NCBI RefSeq assembly: GCF_047263945.1
Contig: NZ_JBLAVB010000004.1
Coordinates: 62,001-126,000 of the forward strand
Length of the DNA: 64,000 nt
Reading direction: 5' to 3'
DNA from: Rhodospirillum sp047263945
GTDB taxonomy: Bacteria > Pseudomonadota > Alphaproteobacteria > Rhodospirillales > Rhodospirillaceae
Part shown: positions 16,774 through 28,300 of the stretch, in pieces
Layout of the letters: each line of letters begins with the position of its first letter
Numbering within the stretch: the first letter of the stretch is position 1
Position numbers and translations under genes: made by a program
The notes under the pieces: model-generated
The model's database searches: none
What the model saw: the letters and a program-made list of their open reading frames with translations, nothing else
Told to the model about the DNA's origin: nothing

Positions 16774-19700
16774 CTATTGAGATGCAATCGCAGCCCGCAC
16801 CTCAGCCAGGGCGCCGGGGATCCGGTCTTTTGCCTCGCGGGCGGCTTGGTCGATCTCACCGGACAAGACAAGAGATTCAAGCCGAGCACACAACGCCCCC
16901 AAAGCCAAGGCCCCAGTGGTATTCGCAGCCCCCTTGGCCGCATGCAGAAGAGCAAGCACTTCTGTCCCCTCACCCTCGGACAGTTGGGCGGTTGCATCCT
17001 CTAGAATGGGCGCGACCCGATCGACATTATCTGTCAACATCGCCCGTGCTTCCGCTGTAAAGCTATCGAAAATAAATAGGATGGAGGAGAGATCCAATAC
17101 AGGGATCTCCTCGTTCATCGCTGGGTTCCCAAGTTCACGGCCCCCATCTTCCCTCAATTGTGGCCCGGACTCCAGAGACACTCCGCTGGACGAAGGCGCA
17201 AGCTCCTCCGGAGCCTCCTCCCTGCGCAGGGTCGCCCCGACCGGGAAACGACGCACAAGCATGTCTTCCAATGCCTTGGGATCGATCGGCTTGGTCAGAT
17301 AGGCATCCATCCCCACTTCCGTGCAACGCAAAACGGTTTCGGGCATGACATCGGCCGTCAAGGCCACCACAGGCAGGCGAGCCGAGCCGAGCGCCTCTTC
17401 CTGTTCGCGCCAAGCCGCAACCAAACCGAACCCATCAAGGCCCGGCATTTGCAAATCCGTAATCAGAATCCCATAGCCCGCATTTGGATTTCGCAGCAGC
17501 TCCAGGGCTTCTTCTCCAGACGATACCATGTCATAGGCAAAGCCCAATCGCTCCAGAAAGCGCCCCAGTACAATCAAATTGGTTTTGTTGTCATCCACGA
17601 TCAGCACCATGGCCTTGGCCAAGGTGGCATCCTCGCGCGAGGGCGCCACCCAACCGAGGGGCCTTGCCGCCACCGCCGCATGGCGGCCCTGACCGGGTGC
17701 CGCCTCGGGATCGCACAACAAGGCAACGGTTTCCAGGAACACATCCCGGCGAACCGGCTTGGTGACGATCGCGTCGGCCCGACCTGCCGTGTCCTGCCCG
17801 GCATTTCCCCGTGCCGCAAGCAACAGAACCGCAGGACGCCTGTCCGTCCCGCCCCCAGCCCCAGCCAGTTCGACAATTTCCTCCCGATCTTCCCGTGGGA
17901 TGGCGTCGTCGAGAATCAGAAGGTCAAGGGGTGTCCCCAGATCTGATATTCGGGCTTTCGCGGCCTTGAGATAGGCCAGGATCCCCTTGCGCGTCACCTC
18001 ACCAACGGTGGCCACAAGAACGCGGTATCCACTCAGGTCGGGCCCCTCGCACTTCTCCGACGCACCGTCCTGTTCGTCCTCCACGACCGGCAGGGACAGG
18101 CGGAACCAAAAGGTGGCCCCCTTTCCTTCCTTGGAAACGACACCGATCCGCCCGCCCATCATTTCCACCAGACGTTTGGAGATGGACAGCCCCAATCCGG
18201 TCCCGCCAAACCGACGCGCGGTGTCATCTTCGGCCTGCGAGAATGGGCGAAACAGCCGACTTTGTTGCTCTGGGGAAAGCCCGATCCCGCTATCGGAGAC
18301 ATCGAAGCGCAAGTTAGCCTTGCCATCCGCGACTCCCTGAAGGCCCATCCGCACCGAAACATGCCCCCGGTCCGTGAACTTGACCGCGTTGCCGATCAGA
18401 TTCAGCAAAATCTGGCGGATGCGAACCGCATCCCCCACAAGACTCGACCGCATCCGGGGATCCACATAGACCACCAGCTCGAGCCCCTTTTCCTCCGCTT
18501 TCCGGGCCAGGAGTTCAGCCGCAGATTCAACCACATCGGATACGGAAAACGGCACCCTTTCAAGGGAGAGCATCCCCGCCTCGATCTTCGAGGTATCAAG
18601 AATATCGTTAATAATGGTCATCAAGGTCTCGCCGGAATCCCGGCACAGCGAAAGCAGGTAGCTTTCCTGGCTCCCGACAACGGAGGTTGACAGCAAGTCC
18701 AGTGTCGAGAGGACCCCGTTCAACGGGGTCCGGATCTCATGGCTCATGGAGGCAAGGAAGGAACTTTTGGCGCGGGCATGGCTCATGGCCTCGTTGCGGG
18801 CCAGGGTCAATTCTTCTTCGGCCAGTTTCCGGTCGCTGATGTCATTGGCCCCGACCAGGATACAGGACTCATCTTCGACGGTGATGGCCTGTCCGGTCAG
18901 CAGAACCCAAAGAATTTCCCCATATTCCGTCTGCAATTGTGTTTCGAAATCATCGACATACCCGCCATTTTCCAGACGCAGGCGGAACTCGTTCCAGGCC
19001 TCCTGACCGAACAGATCGGGAATGGTCTTCCAACTTTGTCCATTGGGAGAGACCGTATTGCCGAAGACTTCCGAGGCCCGGCGGTTGATCCGGATCAACA
19101 TTCCATCCACCCGTCGACAAAGCAGCAACCAAGCCGGAGCCACCTCGAACACCCGGTTGGCTTGGCTTTCCAAATTCTTCCGGTCGGTGATATCGTTGAT
19201 ACTGACAAACAGAAGATTGTCGGCACCCGCTTCGATCCGCTGTCCACTCAACAGGACCGAAAGGGTTTGGCCATAGAGGGTTGTAACCTCGGCTTCCATG
19301 TCCTCGACGAAGCCCTGGCGCTCCATTCGGCCCATGAAGCGCCGTCTATTTTTGGACCCGATATAATCATCAAGAGTATGGGTCACCTGCCCCTGGCCAG
19401 GAGGATAGGGAAACAGCTCCGCCGCGCGGTTGTTGATCCGCGAGACGACCCGCGACGAGGCCTCGACCATGAACATGGGAAAGGGGGCGAACTGGAAAAT
19501 TTGCCGAACGACCCCCACGGCCCGGTTCAGTTCGCCAATATTCCGGACGGAAAGAACCCGCTGGTCGCCCTCCCCCAGCGTCAGGGTGACAATCTCCAGA
19601 TCCCGCCCATCCAGGGTGCGAAAGCAGTCCTGTCCCGAAGAGGCCGGAACGATGGCGAGCGGTTCCAGCAGGTCAGAAATCGCCCCCCCTTTTTTAAGGG

Positions 19701-19848
19701 GCCGCAGTCCCGGCCCGAGGAGGGACGAAAGCCCCTCGTCCCAGGATAGCAGCCGATCCTGCCGATCCAGTATGGCCACGGCCTGCCGCCCCGCCGCGAC
19801 ACGCCCCCCCTCTTCCAAAACGGACTTGATCCTTCTTGGGTCATTCAT
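16774..19848 (-). CDS. Soluble multi-PAS hybrid histidine kinase (PAS-PAS-PAS-HisKA-HATPase-REC-REC-Hpt)
   Basis: 1024 residues with no transmembrane segment. Three PAS-like domains occupy the first ~345 residues. The kinase histidine is near residue 370 (MSHEIRTPLNG), followed by a HATPase. The first receiver (~625-740) has lost the N-terminal acidic pair (VLVATVGEV where VLxVDD is usual), although LLILDDAIP and the KPVRR lysine remain, so it is probably a poor phospho-acceptor. The second receiver is intact (LIVDDNKTN, LITDLQMPG). A C-terminal Hpt domain carries LHAAKGAAN near residue 970. It is probably co-transcribed with the downstream single-receiver gene. The signal is unknown; PAS domains may bind redox or light cofactors. 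Confidence 0.88.
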   Translation of the reverse strand: MNDPRRIKSVLEEGGRVAAGRQAVAILDRQDRLLSWDEGLSSLLGPGLRPLKKGGAISDLLEPLAIVPASSGQDCFRTLDGRDLEIVTLTLGEGDQRVLSVRNIGELNRAVGVVRQIFQFAPFPMFMVEASSRVVSRINNRAAELFPYPPGQGQVTHTLDDYIGSKNRRRFMGRMERQGFVEDMEAEVTTLYGQTLSVLLSGQRIEAGADNLLFVSINDITDRKNLESQANRVFEVAPAWLLLCRRVDGMLIRINRRASEVFGNTVSPNGQSWKTIPDLFGQEAWNEFRLRLENGGYVDDFETQLQTEYGEILWVLLTGQAITVEDESCILVGANDISDRKLAEEELTLARNEAMSHARAKSSFLASMSHEIRTPLNGVLSTLDLLSTSVVGSQESYLLSLCRDSGETLMTIINDILDTSKIEAGMLSLERVPFSVSDVVESAAELLARKAEEKGLELVVYVDPRMRSSLVGDAVRIRQILLNLIGNAVKFTDRGHVSVRMGLQGVADGKANLRFDVSDSGIGLSPEQQSRLFRPFSQAEDDTARRFGGTGLGLSISKRLVEMMGGRIGVVSKEGKGATFWFRLSLPVVEDEQDGASEKCEGPDLSGYRVLVATVGEVTRKGILAYLKAAKARISDLGTPLDLLILDDAIPREDREEIVELAGAGGGTDRRPAVLLLAARGNAGQDTAGRADAIVTKPVRRDVFLETVALLCDPEAAPGQGRHAAVAARPLGWVAPSREDATLAKAMVLIVDDNKTNLIVLGRFLERLGFAYDMVSSGEEALELLRNPNAGYGILITDLQMPGLDGFGLVAAWREQEEALGSARLPVVALTADVMPETVLRCTEVGMDAYLTKPIDPKALEDMLVRRFPVGATLRREEAPEELAPSSSGVSLESGPQLREDGGRELGNPAMNEEIPVLDLSSILFIFDSFTAEARAMLTDNVDRVAPILEDATAQLSEGEGTEVLALLHAAKGAANTTGALALGALCARLESLVLSGEIDQAAREAKDRIPGALAEVRAAIASQ

Positions 19849-20104
19849 GCCAAACCACTACTCCGGTCGATCGAGAGCCCACCAGCACCCCCGCACCCCA
19901 CCCGAGGCAAGAGAACTGGGCCAGGGTACAACCCTGATGAAATGAGATCTCGTAGAATGCCTGAATAATAACCGGTTTGACCAATACGCGAAAAATGACA
20001 CCGTCGAATCAAGAAAAATGAGCCGAAAGTTAGGGAGAGACGGTACTATATTGTGGCGCAATAGTTCGTCATCGCGGGCTTGATTGCGACTCGAAGAAGA
20101 AAAA
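19849..20104. other. Intergenic region upstream of the hybrid kinase
   Basis: About 250 bp between the soluble hybrid kinase (minus) and the family C element. Part of it is AT-rich (19960-20060) and may hold the kinase promoter. The open frames here have no family resemblance and I see no supported gene. Confidence 0.4.
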
Positions 20105-20155
20105 CCCGGGCTCTCGCCCGGACCCAGTTGGGGAGGCACGGCCTCCCCAAACCCC
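20105..20155 (+). repeat. Palindromic intergenic element, family C, copy 2
   Basis: Two consecutive hairpins, CCGGGC-tct-GCCCGG and TTGGGGAGGC-acg-GCCTCCCCAA, followed by ACCCC. This is the same two-hairpin order and trailing CCCC as the other family C copies. Confidence 0.6.
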
Positions 20156-20274
20156 GCGTTGCGGACTGTTCCATGCTGCTCCGCAGGGCCGCCTGCCCCC
20201 CTTCGGTCCCACCGGCAACAGACGCACTCCGACCCTTTATGGTGGAGCTGACAACCCATTCGAGATATACTTCG

Positions 20275-20340
20275 CTTGCCTGTCCGTCTCTCGGGCAAGC
20301 TTAGCGGCGACGAAAGGTGTAGGAGCACCTCCCGTCGCCT
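20275..20340 (+). promoter_or_regulatory. Candidate structured leader RNA
   Basis: Two tandem hairpins: CTTGCC...GGCAAG (20275-20299), then a 7+5 bp stem GGCGACG-aa-AGGTG / CACCT-cc-CGTCGCC (20306-20339) whose six-base apical loop is TAGGAG, a Shine-Dalgarno-like sequence. It is followed 23 nt later by a real AGGAG and a 30-codon reading frame. I do not recognise it as a known riboswitch class. Confidence 0.35.
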
Positions 20341-20377
20341 GACCACAACCCTGCTCAACCACAGGAGTAGCAGAGCC

Positions 20378-20470
20378 ATGGCTAATGCTTGTTATATCCG
20401 ATTGTTCGCCGTTTCCCCAGACCCGTCATGGGTTCGGGAGTGTTTCCTGGTGGTGAAGGCCGGAGGCTGA
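20378..20470 (+). CDS. Possible 30-residue leader peptide or small protein
   Basis: An ATG with AGGAG at 20363-20367 opens a 30-codon frame (begins MANACYIRLF, ends VVKAGG) directly after the two-hairpin structure and 102 nt before the XRE regulator gene. It contains two cysteines and no run of a single amino acid that would suggest classic attenuation. It resembles nothing I know. Existence as a translated frame is plausible from the ribosome-binding site only. Confidence 0.3.
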   Translation: MANACYIRLFAVSPDPSWVRECFLVVKAGG

Positions 20471-20572
20471 GGACCGGGCGCCGGGCGGGCCGGGTTTATC
20501 CTGGCACCCGCCTTGTCGGCTCGGCCCGTTCACCCGGCCCCGGTTCCGCCTCTGGCCCTGAGGAGTTCGGCC

Positions 20573-20953
20573 ATGACATCGGAAACCCCCTATCCTTCGC
20601 CCATCTCCGCTTCCGTCTCCACCTCTGTCCCGGATCCGGCTGCCCTGCATATGGGCCGTCGGTTGACCCGGCGGCGGAATGACCTTCACCTGTCCCGTCG
20701 CTGGCTCGCGTCGCTACTGGGCATTCCACACCAGGATTTTCGCGCCTGGGAAGAGGGAACCTCGCGGATAGACGCGAAGACGCTCCACGACCTATCGGTT
20801 CTTCTGGACGTCCCCATGACCTATTTCGTCGAGGGCCTGGAGCCGCCATGCCGCCCCAAACGCCTGGAATCCCGCCTAATACCAAGGTGCGGTGAGTTTG
20901 ACTCACCGCACCTTGGAAGCGGCCAAGTGGCCGCCGCGCCTTATGGCGCATAA
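20573..20953 (+). CDS. Small XRE-type helix-turn-helix regulator with repeat-derived C-terminus
   Basis: About 126 residues from the ATG at 20573, which has GAGGAG at good spacing. An XRE/Cro-type HTH occupies ~25-85 (MGRRLTRRRNDLHLSRRWLASLL, then AWEEGTSRIDAKTLHDLSVLLDVPMTYF). It is likely a DNA-binding regulator. The last ~25 codons (from about 20879, PRCGEFDSPHLG onward) are read from the family A palindromic repeat, and the stop codon lies inside the repeat. The ancestral C-terminus has therefore been replaced or extended. No partner gene is adjacent. Confidence 0.65.
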   Translation: MTSETPYPSPISASVSTSVPDPAALHMGRRLTRRRNDLHLSRRWLASLLGIPHQDFRAWEEGTSRIDAKTLHDLSVLLDVPMTYFVEGLEPPCRPKRLESRLIPRCGEFDSPHLGSGQVAAAPYGA

Positions 20954-21016
20954 AAGCCTGCGTGGCGTTTGAACGCAAGAAAAGCGGCGTGGGTTTCAAC
21001 CCGCGCCGCTTGGTAT
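20879..21016 (+). repeat. 138-bp palindromic repeat, family A, copy 1
   Basis: Starts ATACCAAG and ends CTTGGTAT. Internal hairpins: AAGGTGCGGTGAGT..ACTCACCGCACCTT, a central GGCCAAGTGGCC / GGCGC block, and AAGCGGCG..CGCCGCTT. A copy of equal length with a few substitutions is at 39111-39248, and the last hairpin alone is at 10566-10604. It has no coding capacity of its own. The inverted ends suggest a non-autonomous mobile (MITE/REP-like) element. Confidence 0.85.
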
Positions 21017-21113
21017 AAGGGAGCATTTGACGCAGACCCTGCTTCACACCGCCCTGACCGCGCCCCCGACGGAGCGACGAACCCGCCTTCTCCGCCAGTT
21101 GGAGTCACCGTCC

Positions 21114-21280
21114 TAGAGTATCTTCGAGATCAAGTTGGGTCGCTTTGCGACCCAACTTGGCCTCGAAGATACTCTAAAATCTATATAATGAGAGTGAAAC
21201 GGGGCCAGCTTGATTCAAGCTGATCCCGTTTCACTCTAGAGTATCTTCGAGATCGAGCTGGGCCACTTTGCGGCCAGGAT
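21114..21280 (+). repeat. Double-palindrome element, family B, copy 1 (plus an extra partial arm)
   Basis: First palindrome 21114-21176 (TAGAGTATCTTCGAG... with its complement ending ACTCTA), spacer AAATCTATATAATG, second palindrome 21191-21238 (AGAGTGAAACGGG...CCCGTTTCACTCT). A partial third arm repeats the first (21237-21280). Copies with the same two-palindrome plus TAAAATC-type spacer layout are at 39251-39370 and, in reverse, 51316-51431. Confidence 0.75.
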
Positions 21281-21302
21281 ATAGGACAAGTGGTGTTTTC
21301 CC

Positions 21303-21424
21303 GTCACGGGGCTTTGTCCCGTCCCCCCCCCTCTTTGGCTAGTCTGGGGCCGAAAGGTCCCAGACTAGCCAAAGAGGGGGGTTTGGGGGCATTGGCCCCC
21401 AAATGGGCTTGGGCAATCGCCCAA
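21303..21424 (-). repeat. Palindromic intergenic element, family C, copy 3
   Basis: In reverse orientation to copy 1. An 18-bp perfect stem CTCTTTGGCTAGTCTGGG / CCCAGACTAGCCAAAGAG (21331-21348 and 21359-21376) closes a GCCGAAAGGT loop. Then come TTTGGGGGC..GCCCCCAAA (21382-21403) and TTGGGC..GCCCAA (21409-21424). It lies 50 bp beyond the stop of the HlyD gene, in position to end transcription of the type I secretion operon. Confidence 0.7.
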
Positions 21425-21473
21425 ATTGGGAGGCGAGAACAGGGTGCGTACCCATCCGTTTGTCCTCGCATCC

Positions 21474-22936
21474 TCATCGTTCCCGGATGCTCTCGCTCTG
21501 GTAACGCTGTAGGGGGGCGAGCAGGTATTCGATGACGCGGCGTTTGCCGGTCTTCACTTCAGCCACGACGGTCATCCCCGGGGCGAGGCGGATATCCTTA
21601 TCGTTGGCCTGGATCGTCGTTTTGTCCATATGCACCCGGGCCGGAAAGACCAGGCCCATCTTTTCGTCCTCAATGGCATCGGCAGACACGTCAATGACCT
21701 CGCCATTGAGTGTGCCGTATTTGGTGAAAGGAAAGCTGTCCACCTTTAGCGTCACGTCCTGGCCCACTTCGACGAAGCCGATGTCCTTGTTCAGGATCAG
21801 GGCCTGGACCTCCAAGGTTGCGTCCTCTGGTACGATGGTCATCAGCTTTTGCGCTTCGGTCACTACGCCCCCCACCGTATGCACGGCCAAGTCCTGCACT
21901 CGGCCCGCAACGGGACTGGAGAGGGTCCTTTTGTCCAGGCGGTCCCGGGCCTTGTCCAGCTCCCGGGCCAGGGAAAAGCGGTCTCTTCGGGTCTCCGACA
22001 GGCGTTTGAGGACGTCATGCCGGAAGGCTTCCCGTGCCCGGGCGTATTCGGCCAGCGCTGCGGCATGGGCGGCCCGGGCTTGATCCACCTGTTGAACCAG
22101 CACGCCCCGTTCCCCCTCGTATTCGGCCAGTGAGGCTTCCAACTCGAGAAAGTCCAGTTTGCCGGACAGCTGCTTGGCGACCAAGCCCCGATAGCTCTCC
22201 ACCCGCTGTTGGGTCTTGGGGATGACCTTGTCCAGCCGGGCGATTTCCGCCTCCTTCACCTGGACTTCGGCTTCCGCCTGAGTCTCGGCGCTGGCGAGGC
22301 TGTCCAGGGTTGCCCAATGGTCTTGGATCTCACCCATCATGTAGCGCCGGTGCAGGTCCACCATTTCCGGCGGCGCCTCCAGTGGAGGGGTGAAGGCGGC
22401 TGCTGGATCGTCGGCCAGCAAAGCGTTGAGGCGGGCAATGGTCATATCCGTTTCCAGCAGCTCCCCGGCCATGCGTTCGGCGTCGGCCCGGGCATCCGCC
22501 GCGTCCAGCTCGACCAGGGGGGCTCCGGCGGCCACGCGTTGGCCCTCGACCACATGGATCACTCGAACCACCCCGGGCTCGAGTGGCTGAATCTCCTTGA
22601 CCCGGCCGGTGGGCAGGATCTTGCCCTGGGCCGAGGCGATGACATCCACCTTGCCAAAAGTGGCCCAGAGGGTCGCGGTCAGAAAGGCACCACAGATGAC
22701 CAGAATGAGGGTCCGTCCCATGGGGGAAGGCGGTGTTTCGGTGACCTCTAGAACAGCCGGCAGAAAGGCCTTGTCGCTCCGGTCGCCGCCAGTCTTGCCC
22801 TGAGCCTTGCGGGCCTTTTCCTGCGCCCGTTCGATCTCCAGGGCGGCCTTGCCCACATGGCCAAAGCGGGAGAAGAGGGCTCCGGTGCGCTCCAGCCCCC
22901 GGCGGAAGCCTTGCCAGCGATTGATGAGGCCATCGG

Positions 22937-22940
<4 letters not shown>
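21474..22940 (-). CDS. HlyD-family periplasmic adaptor of type I secretion
   Basis: A 488-residue membrane fusion protein. The N-terminal cytoplasmic segment is ~75 residues, followed by one TM helix (~76-95, ILVICGAFLTATLWATF). The conserved VIASAQGKILPTGRVKEIQPLEPG opens the lipoyl-like half. A long coiled-coil hairpin (~150-330) precedes the C-terminal beta-barrel, which shows the family run GMTVVAEVKTGKRRVIEYLLAPL. It bridges the ABC exporter to an outer-membrane TolC-like channel, which is not encoded here. Its ATG overlaps the TGA of the exporter gene by 4 nt, so it is translationally coupled, and it is last in the operon. Confidence 0.92.
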
Positions 22941-25332
<2,392 letters not shown>

Positions 25333-25336
<4 letters not shown>

Positions 25337-28300
25337 GAGATTTGCCAGCTACTCGCGATGACGGTGTCGAGGGCTTGATGCTGGTCGGTAGTGAGGTCTG
25401 TTTGACCAACCCCCGGGGGTGCGAAGGCGGCCATTGCCTGGACCAGGCTGTCCACATTGGCCGCAGACAGGATGGCCCCATCCGCCGTTTGGAAGGCGGA
25501 GACCTGGTTGTCTGCAGAGGTGTACCAATCCTTGACGGTAACACTGTCCCCGGTCCCGATGACGGAGAGCGTCAGGTCGTTGCCGGATTGACTGAGCCAG
25601 ACCTGGTCCGCAGCGATCCCGTTGCCGAAGAGCGCCTTGTCCCCATCCGCGCCATGGCCGATGTTGTCGATGACATCGGCACCGGTGCCGCCCCCAACAA
25701 GGTAGGTGTCTGCGCCGTTGCCTCCGGTGAGAATGTCAGATCCAGAGGACCCGTATAGGGTGTTGTCCCCGTCCATGATTGCAGAGCCCCCTGTACTATC
25801 CGTCGCATCGGAGAACACCTTGGAAACGACGGCGGTGCCGCTCCCGTCGATGTTCTCCGATGTCCAGGAGGCGACGAAGCCCCCATCGGGTCGGGCTGCA
25901 AGGGTGACGTCGACCTGGTTGCCCAGGGTTGTGGTGTTGATCTGGAATTCCGCACCCAGAGGCATCCCATCGGCGCCATAACGGCGGGCATAAATGCCGT
26001 AGCCGCTTCCGTCCTGTCCGTTGGATTGCCATGCGATGACGAACCCACCATCTGCGGTGCCGATGACTTCCGGATCGTTCTGATGGGACATGGTGTATTC
26101 GTTGACCTGGAATGCGGCGCCCACAGCTTCGCCGCTGGCGTCATACTGCATGGCTTGGATGCCGTAACCGTTCCCATCTGTGGTCGAGGGCCATGTGACG
26201 ATAAAGCCGCCGCCACTCAGGCTGGATACCGTCGAGGCCAGGTGTCCGTTGTTGGTCGTGACCAAAATTTCCTGGGTTAGGGCTTCGCCATCGGCCTTAA
26301 AAAGGCGCATCACCGGACCCTGGCCATCGCCGTGCCAGAGGGCGACCAGGGACCCATCGGCCAAAACCGTGATGTCCGGGTAGGATTGGGCGCCGGACTC
26401 GGCGATGTTGAACTGGAAGCGCTCGCCGACGGGCCGGTCATTGGCATCGAAGCGCTGCCCGAAGGAAGCCGAGTAGCTTGAGTCACCGCCTTGTATGGCG
26501 AGGATGTAGCCGCCGTCCTCCAGAGCGGAGACCTCGGTGAGGACTCCCTGTGCCAGGGTCATTTCCCCGCTAAGGGGCACGCCTTGGGCATCATAGCGAC
26601 GGCCACGGGTATAGTTGTCGCCGCTGACCCAGGTGACCAAGAAACCACCACCTGACAGAGCGGTCACGGTTCCATCCCGGCGATTATCCGAGGCTCCGTC
26701 GTGGACGCCTCCATCGGTGAAGGGCATTTCGTTGACCGTGAACTCGTCCCCTATGGGGGTGCTGTCGGCGCCAAACCGCTGTCCGTAGACCATGGTGCCC
26801 ACTGAACTTGGCGAAAACCAAGTGACCACATGGCTGCCATCGGCCAGAACCGCAACCCGCGCCCGGTCCTGGCTGTTCTCTGTGGTCGTGTTCACCGCAA
26901 CCTCCTCGGATGAGACCAGGGAGGAGGTGAGAGAGAGGGTTTGGGCCGAGCCGGTTGCCCAGTCGCTCCAACTCAAGCCGTCTGTGGCCCGAACACGGAA
27001 GCTATCGGCGCCCAGGTCGGTTCCGCCCACGAAGGTGAGGCGGGAGAGCTCGTCAGCATCCAGGGTGATGACAGTGCCCGCAGCCACTTCCACGCCATCA
27101 AGCAGGAAATGGCCACTGCTCGCCCCGTCGGTATCGTCGACGAATTCGTACTGGGTGAGATGTTGCAGGCCACCGCGAACGGAGCCGTCGCCTTGGACAT
27201 GGCTTCCTGTCACCAGGGCTTGGGCATCCAGAGAATTGGCCTCTGTGATCAGGACATCGTTGGCAACAATGACCGGGGGTTGGGTGGAGGCCGAGAACAC
27301 TCTTGAGACGATGCCTGTCCCGTTACCTTCACCGTCGGTGTTCTCCGATGTCCAGGAGGCGACGAAGCCCCCATCGGGTCGGGCTGCGAGGGTGACGTCG
27401 ACCTGGTTGCCCAGGGTTGTGGTGTTGATCTGGAATTCCGCGCCCAGGGGCGTGCCATCGGCGCCATAACGGCGGGCGTAGATGCCGTAGCCGTTTCCGT
27501 CCTGTCCGTTGGATTGCCATGCGATGACGTAGCCACCATCTGCGGTGCCGATGACTTCCGGATCGTTCTGATGGGACACGGTGTATTCGTTGACCTGGAA
27601 TGCGTCGCCCACAGCTTCGCCGCTGGCGTCATACTGCATGGCTTGGATGCCGTAACCGTTCCCATCTGTGGTCGAGGGCCATGTGACGATAAAGCCGCCG
27701 CCGCTCAGGCTGGATACCGTCGAGGCGATATGTTCCCTGTTGGCTGGAAGCACGATTTCCGGGGTGATGGCATGGCCATCGGCATCATAAAGACGCATCA
27801 CCGGACCTTGGGTGTCGTCATGCCAGAGGGCGACCATGGACCCATCGGCCAAAACCGTGATGTCCGGGTAGGATTGGGCGCCGGACTCGGCGGTGTTGAA
27901 CTGGAACCGCTCGCCGACGGGCCGGTCATTGGCATCGAAGCGCTGGCCGAAGGAGCCCGAGTAGCTTGAGTCACCGCCTTGTATGGCAAGGATGTAGCCA
28001 CCGTCCTCCAGAGCGGAGACCTCGGTGAGGATTCCCTGTGCCAGGGTCATTTCCCCGCTAAGGGGCACGCCTTGGGCATCATAGCGACGGCCACGGGTAT
28101 AGTTGTCGCTGCTGACCCAGGTGACCAAGAAACCACCATCGGCCAGGGCTGTGATCGTCCCGTCCCGGCGATTATCTGACTTCCCGTCGTGAACGTTTCC
28201 ATCGGTGAAGGGCATTTCGTTGACCGTGAACTCGTCCCCTATGGGGGTGCTGTCGGCACCAAACCGCTGCCCGTAGACCATGGTGCCCGCTGAACTTGGT

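Noticed and set aside
20275..20340. Considered a known riboswitch (SAM, cobalamin, TPP) or part of a tmRNA
   Set aside because: None of the conserved cores that I know is present; kept only as an unclassified structured leader.
19858..20379. 173-codon minus-strand frame in the region upstream of the soluble hybrid kinase
   Set aside because: Begins in hairpin DNA, has no Shine-Dalgarno and resembles no protein family.
20496..21047. Minus-strand frame overlapping the XRE gene and family A repeat
   Set aside because: Its Arg-rich first part is a translation of the palindromic repeat and appears again at 39109-39297; it is a repeat artefact.
20879..21280. CRISPR array
   Set aside because: Repeats are long palindromes of different families without regularly spaced short direct repeats or unique spacers, and no cas genes are present.
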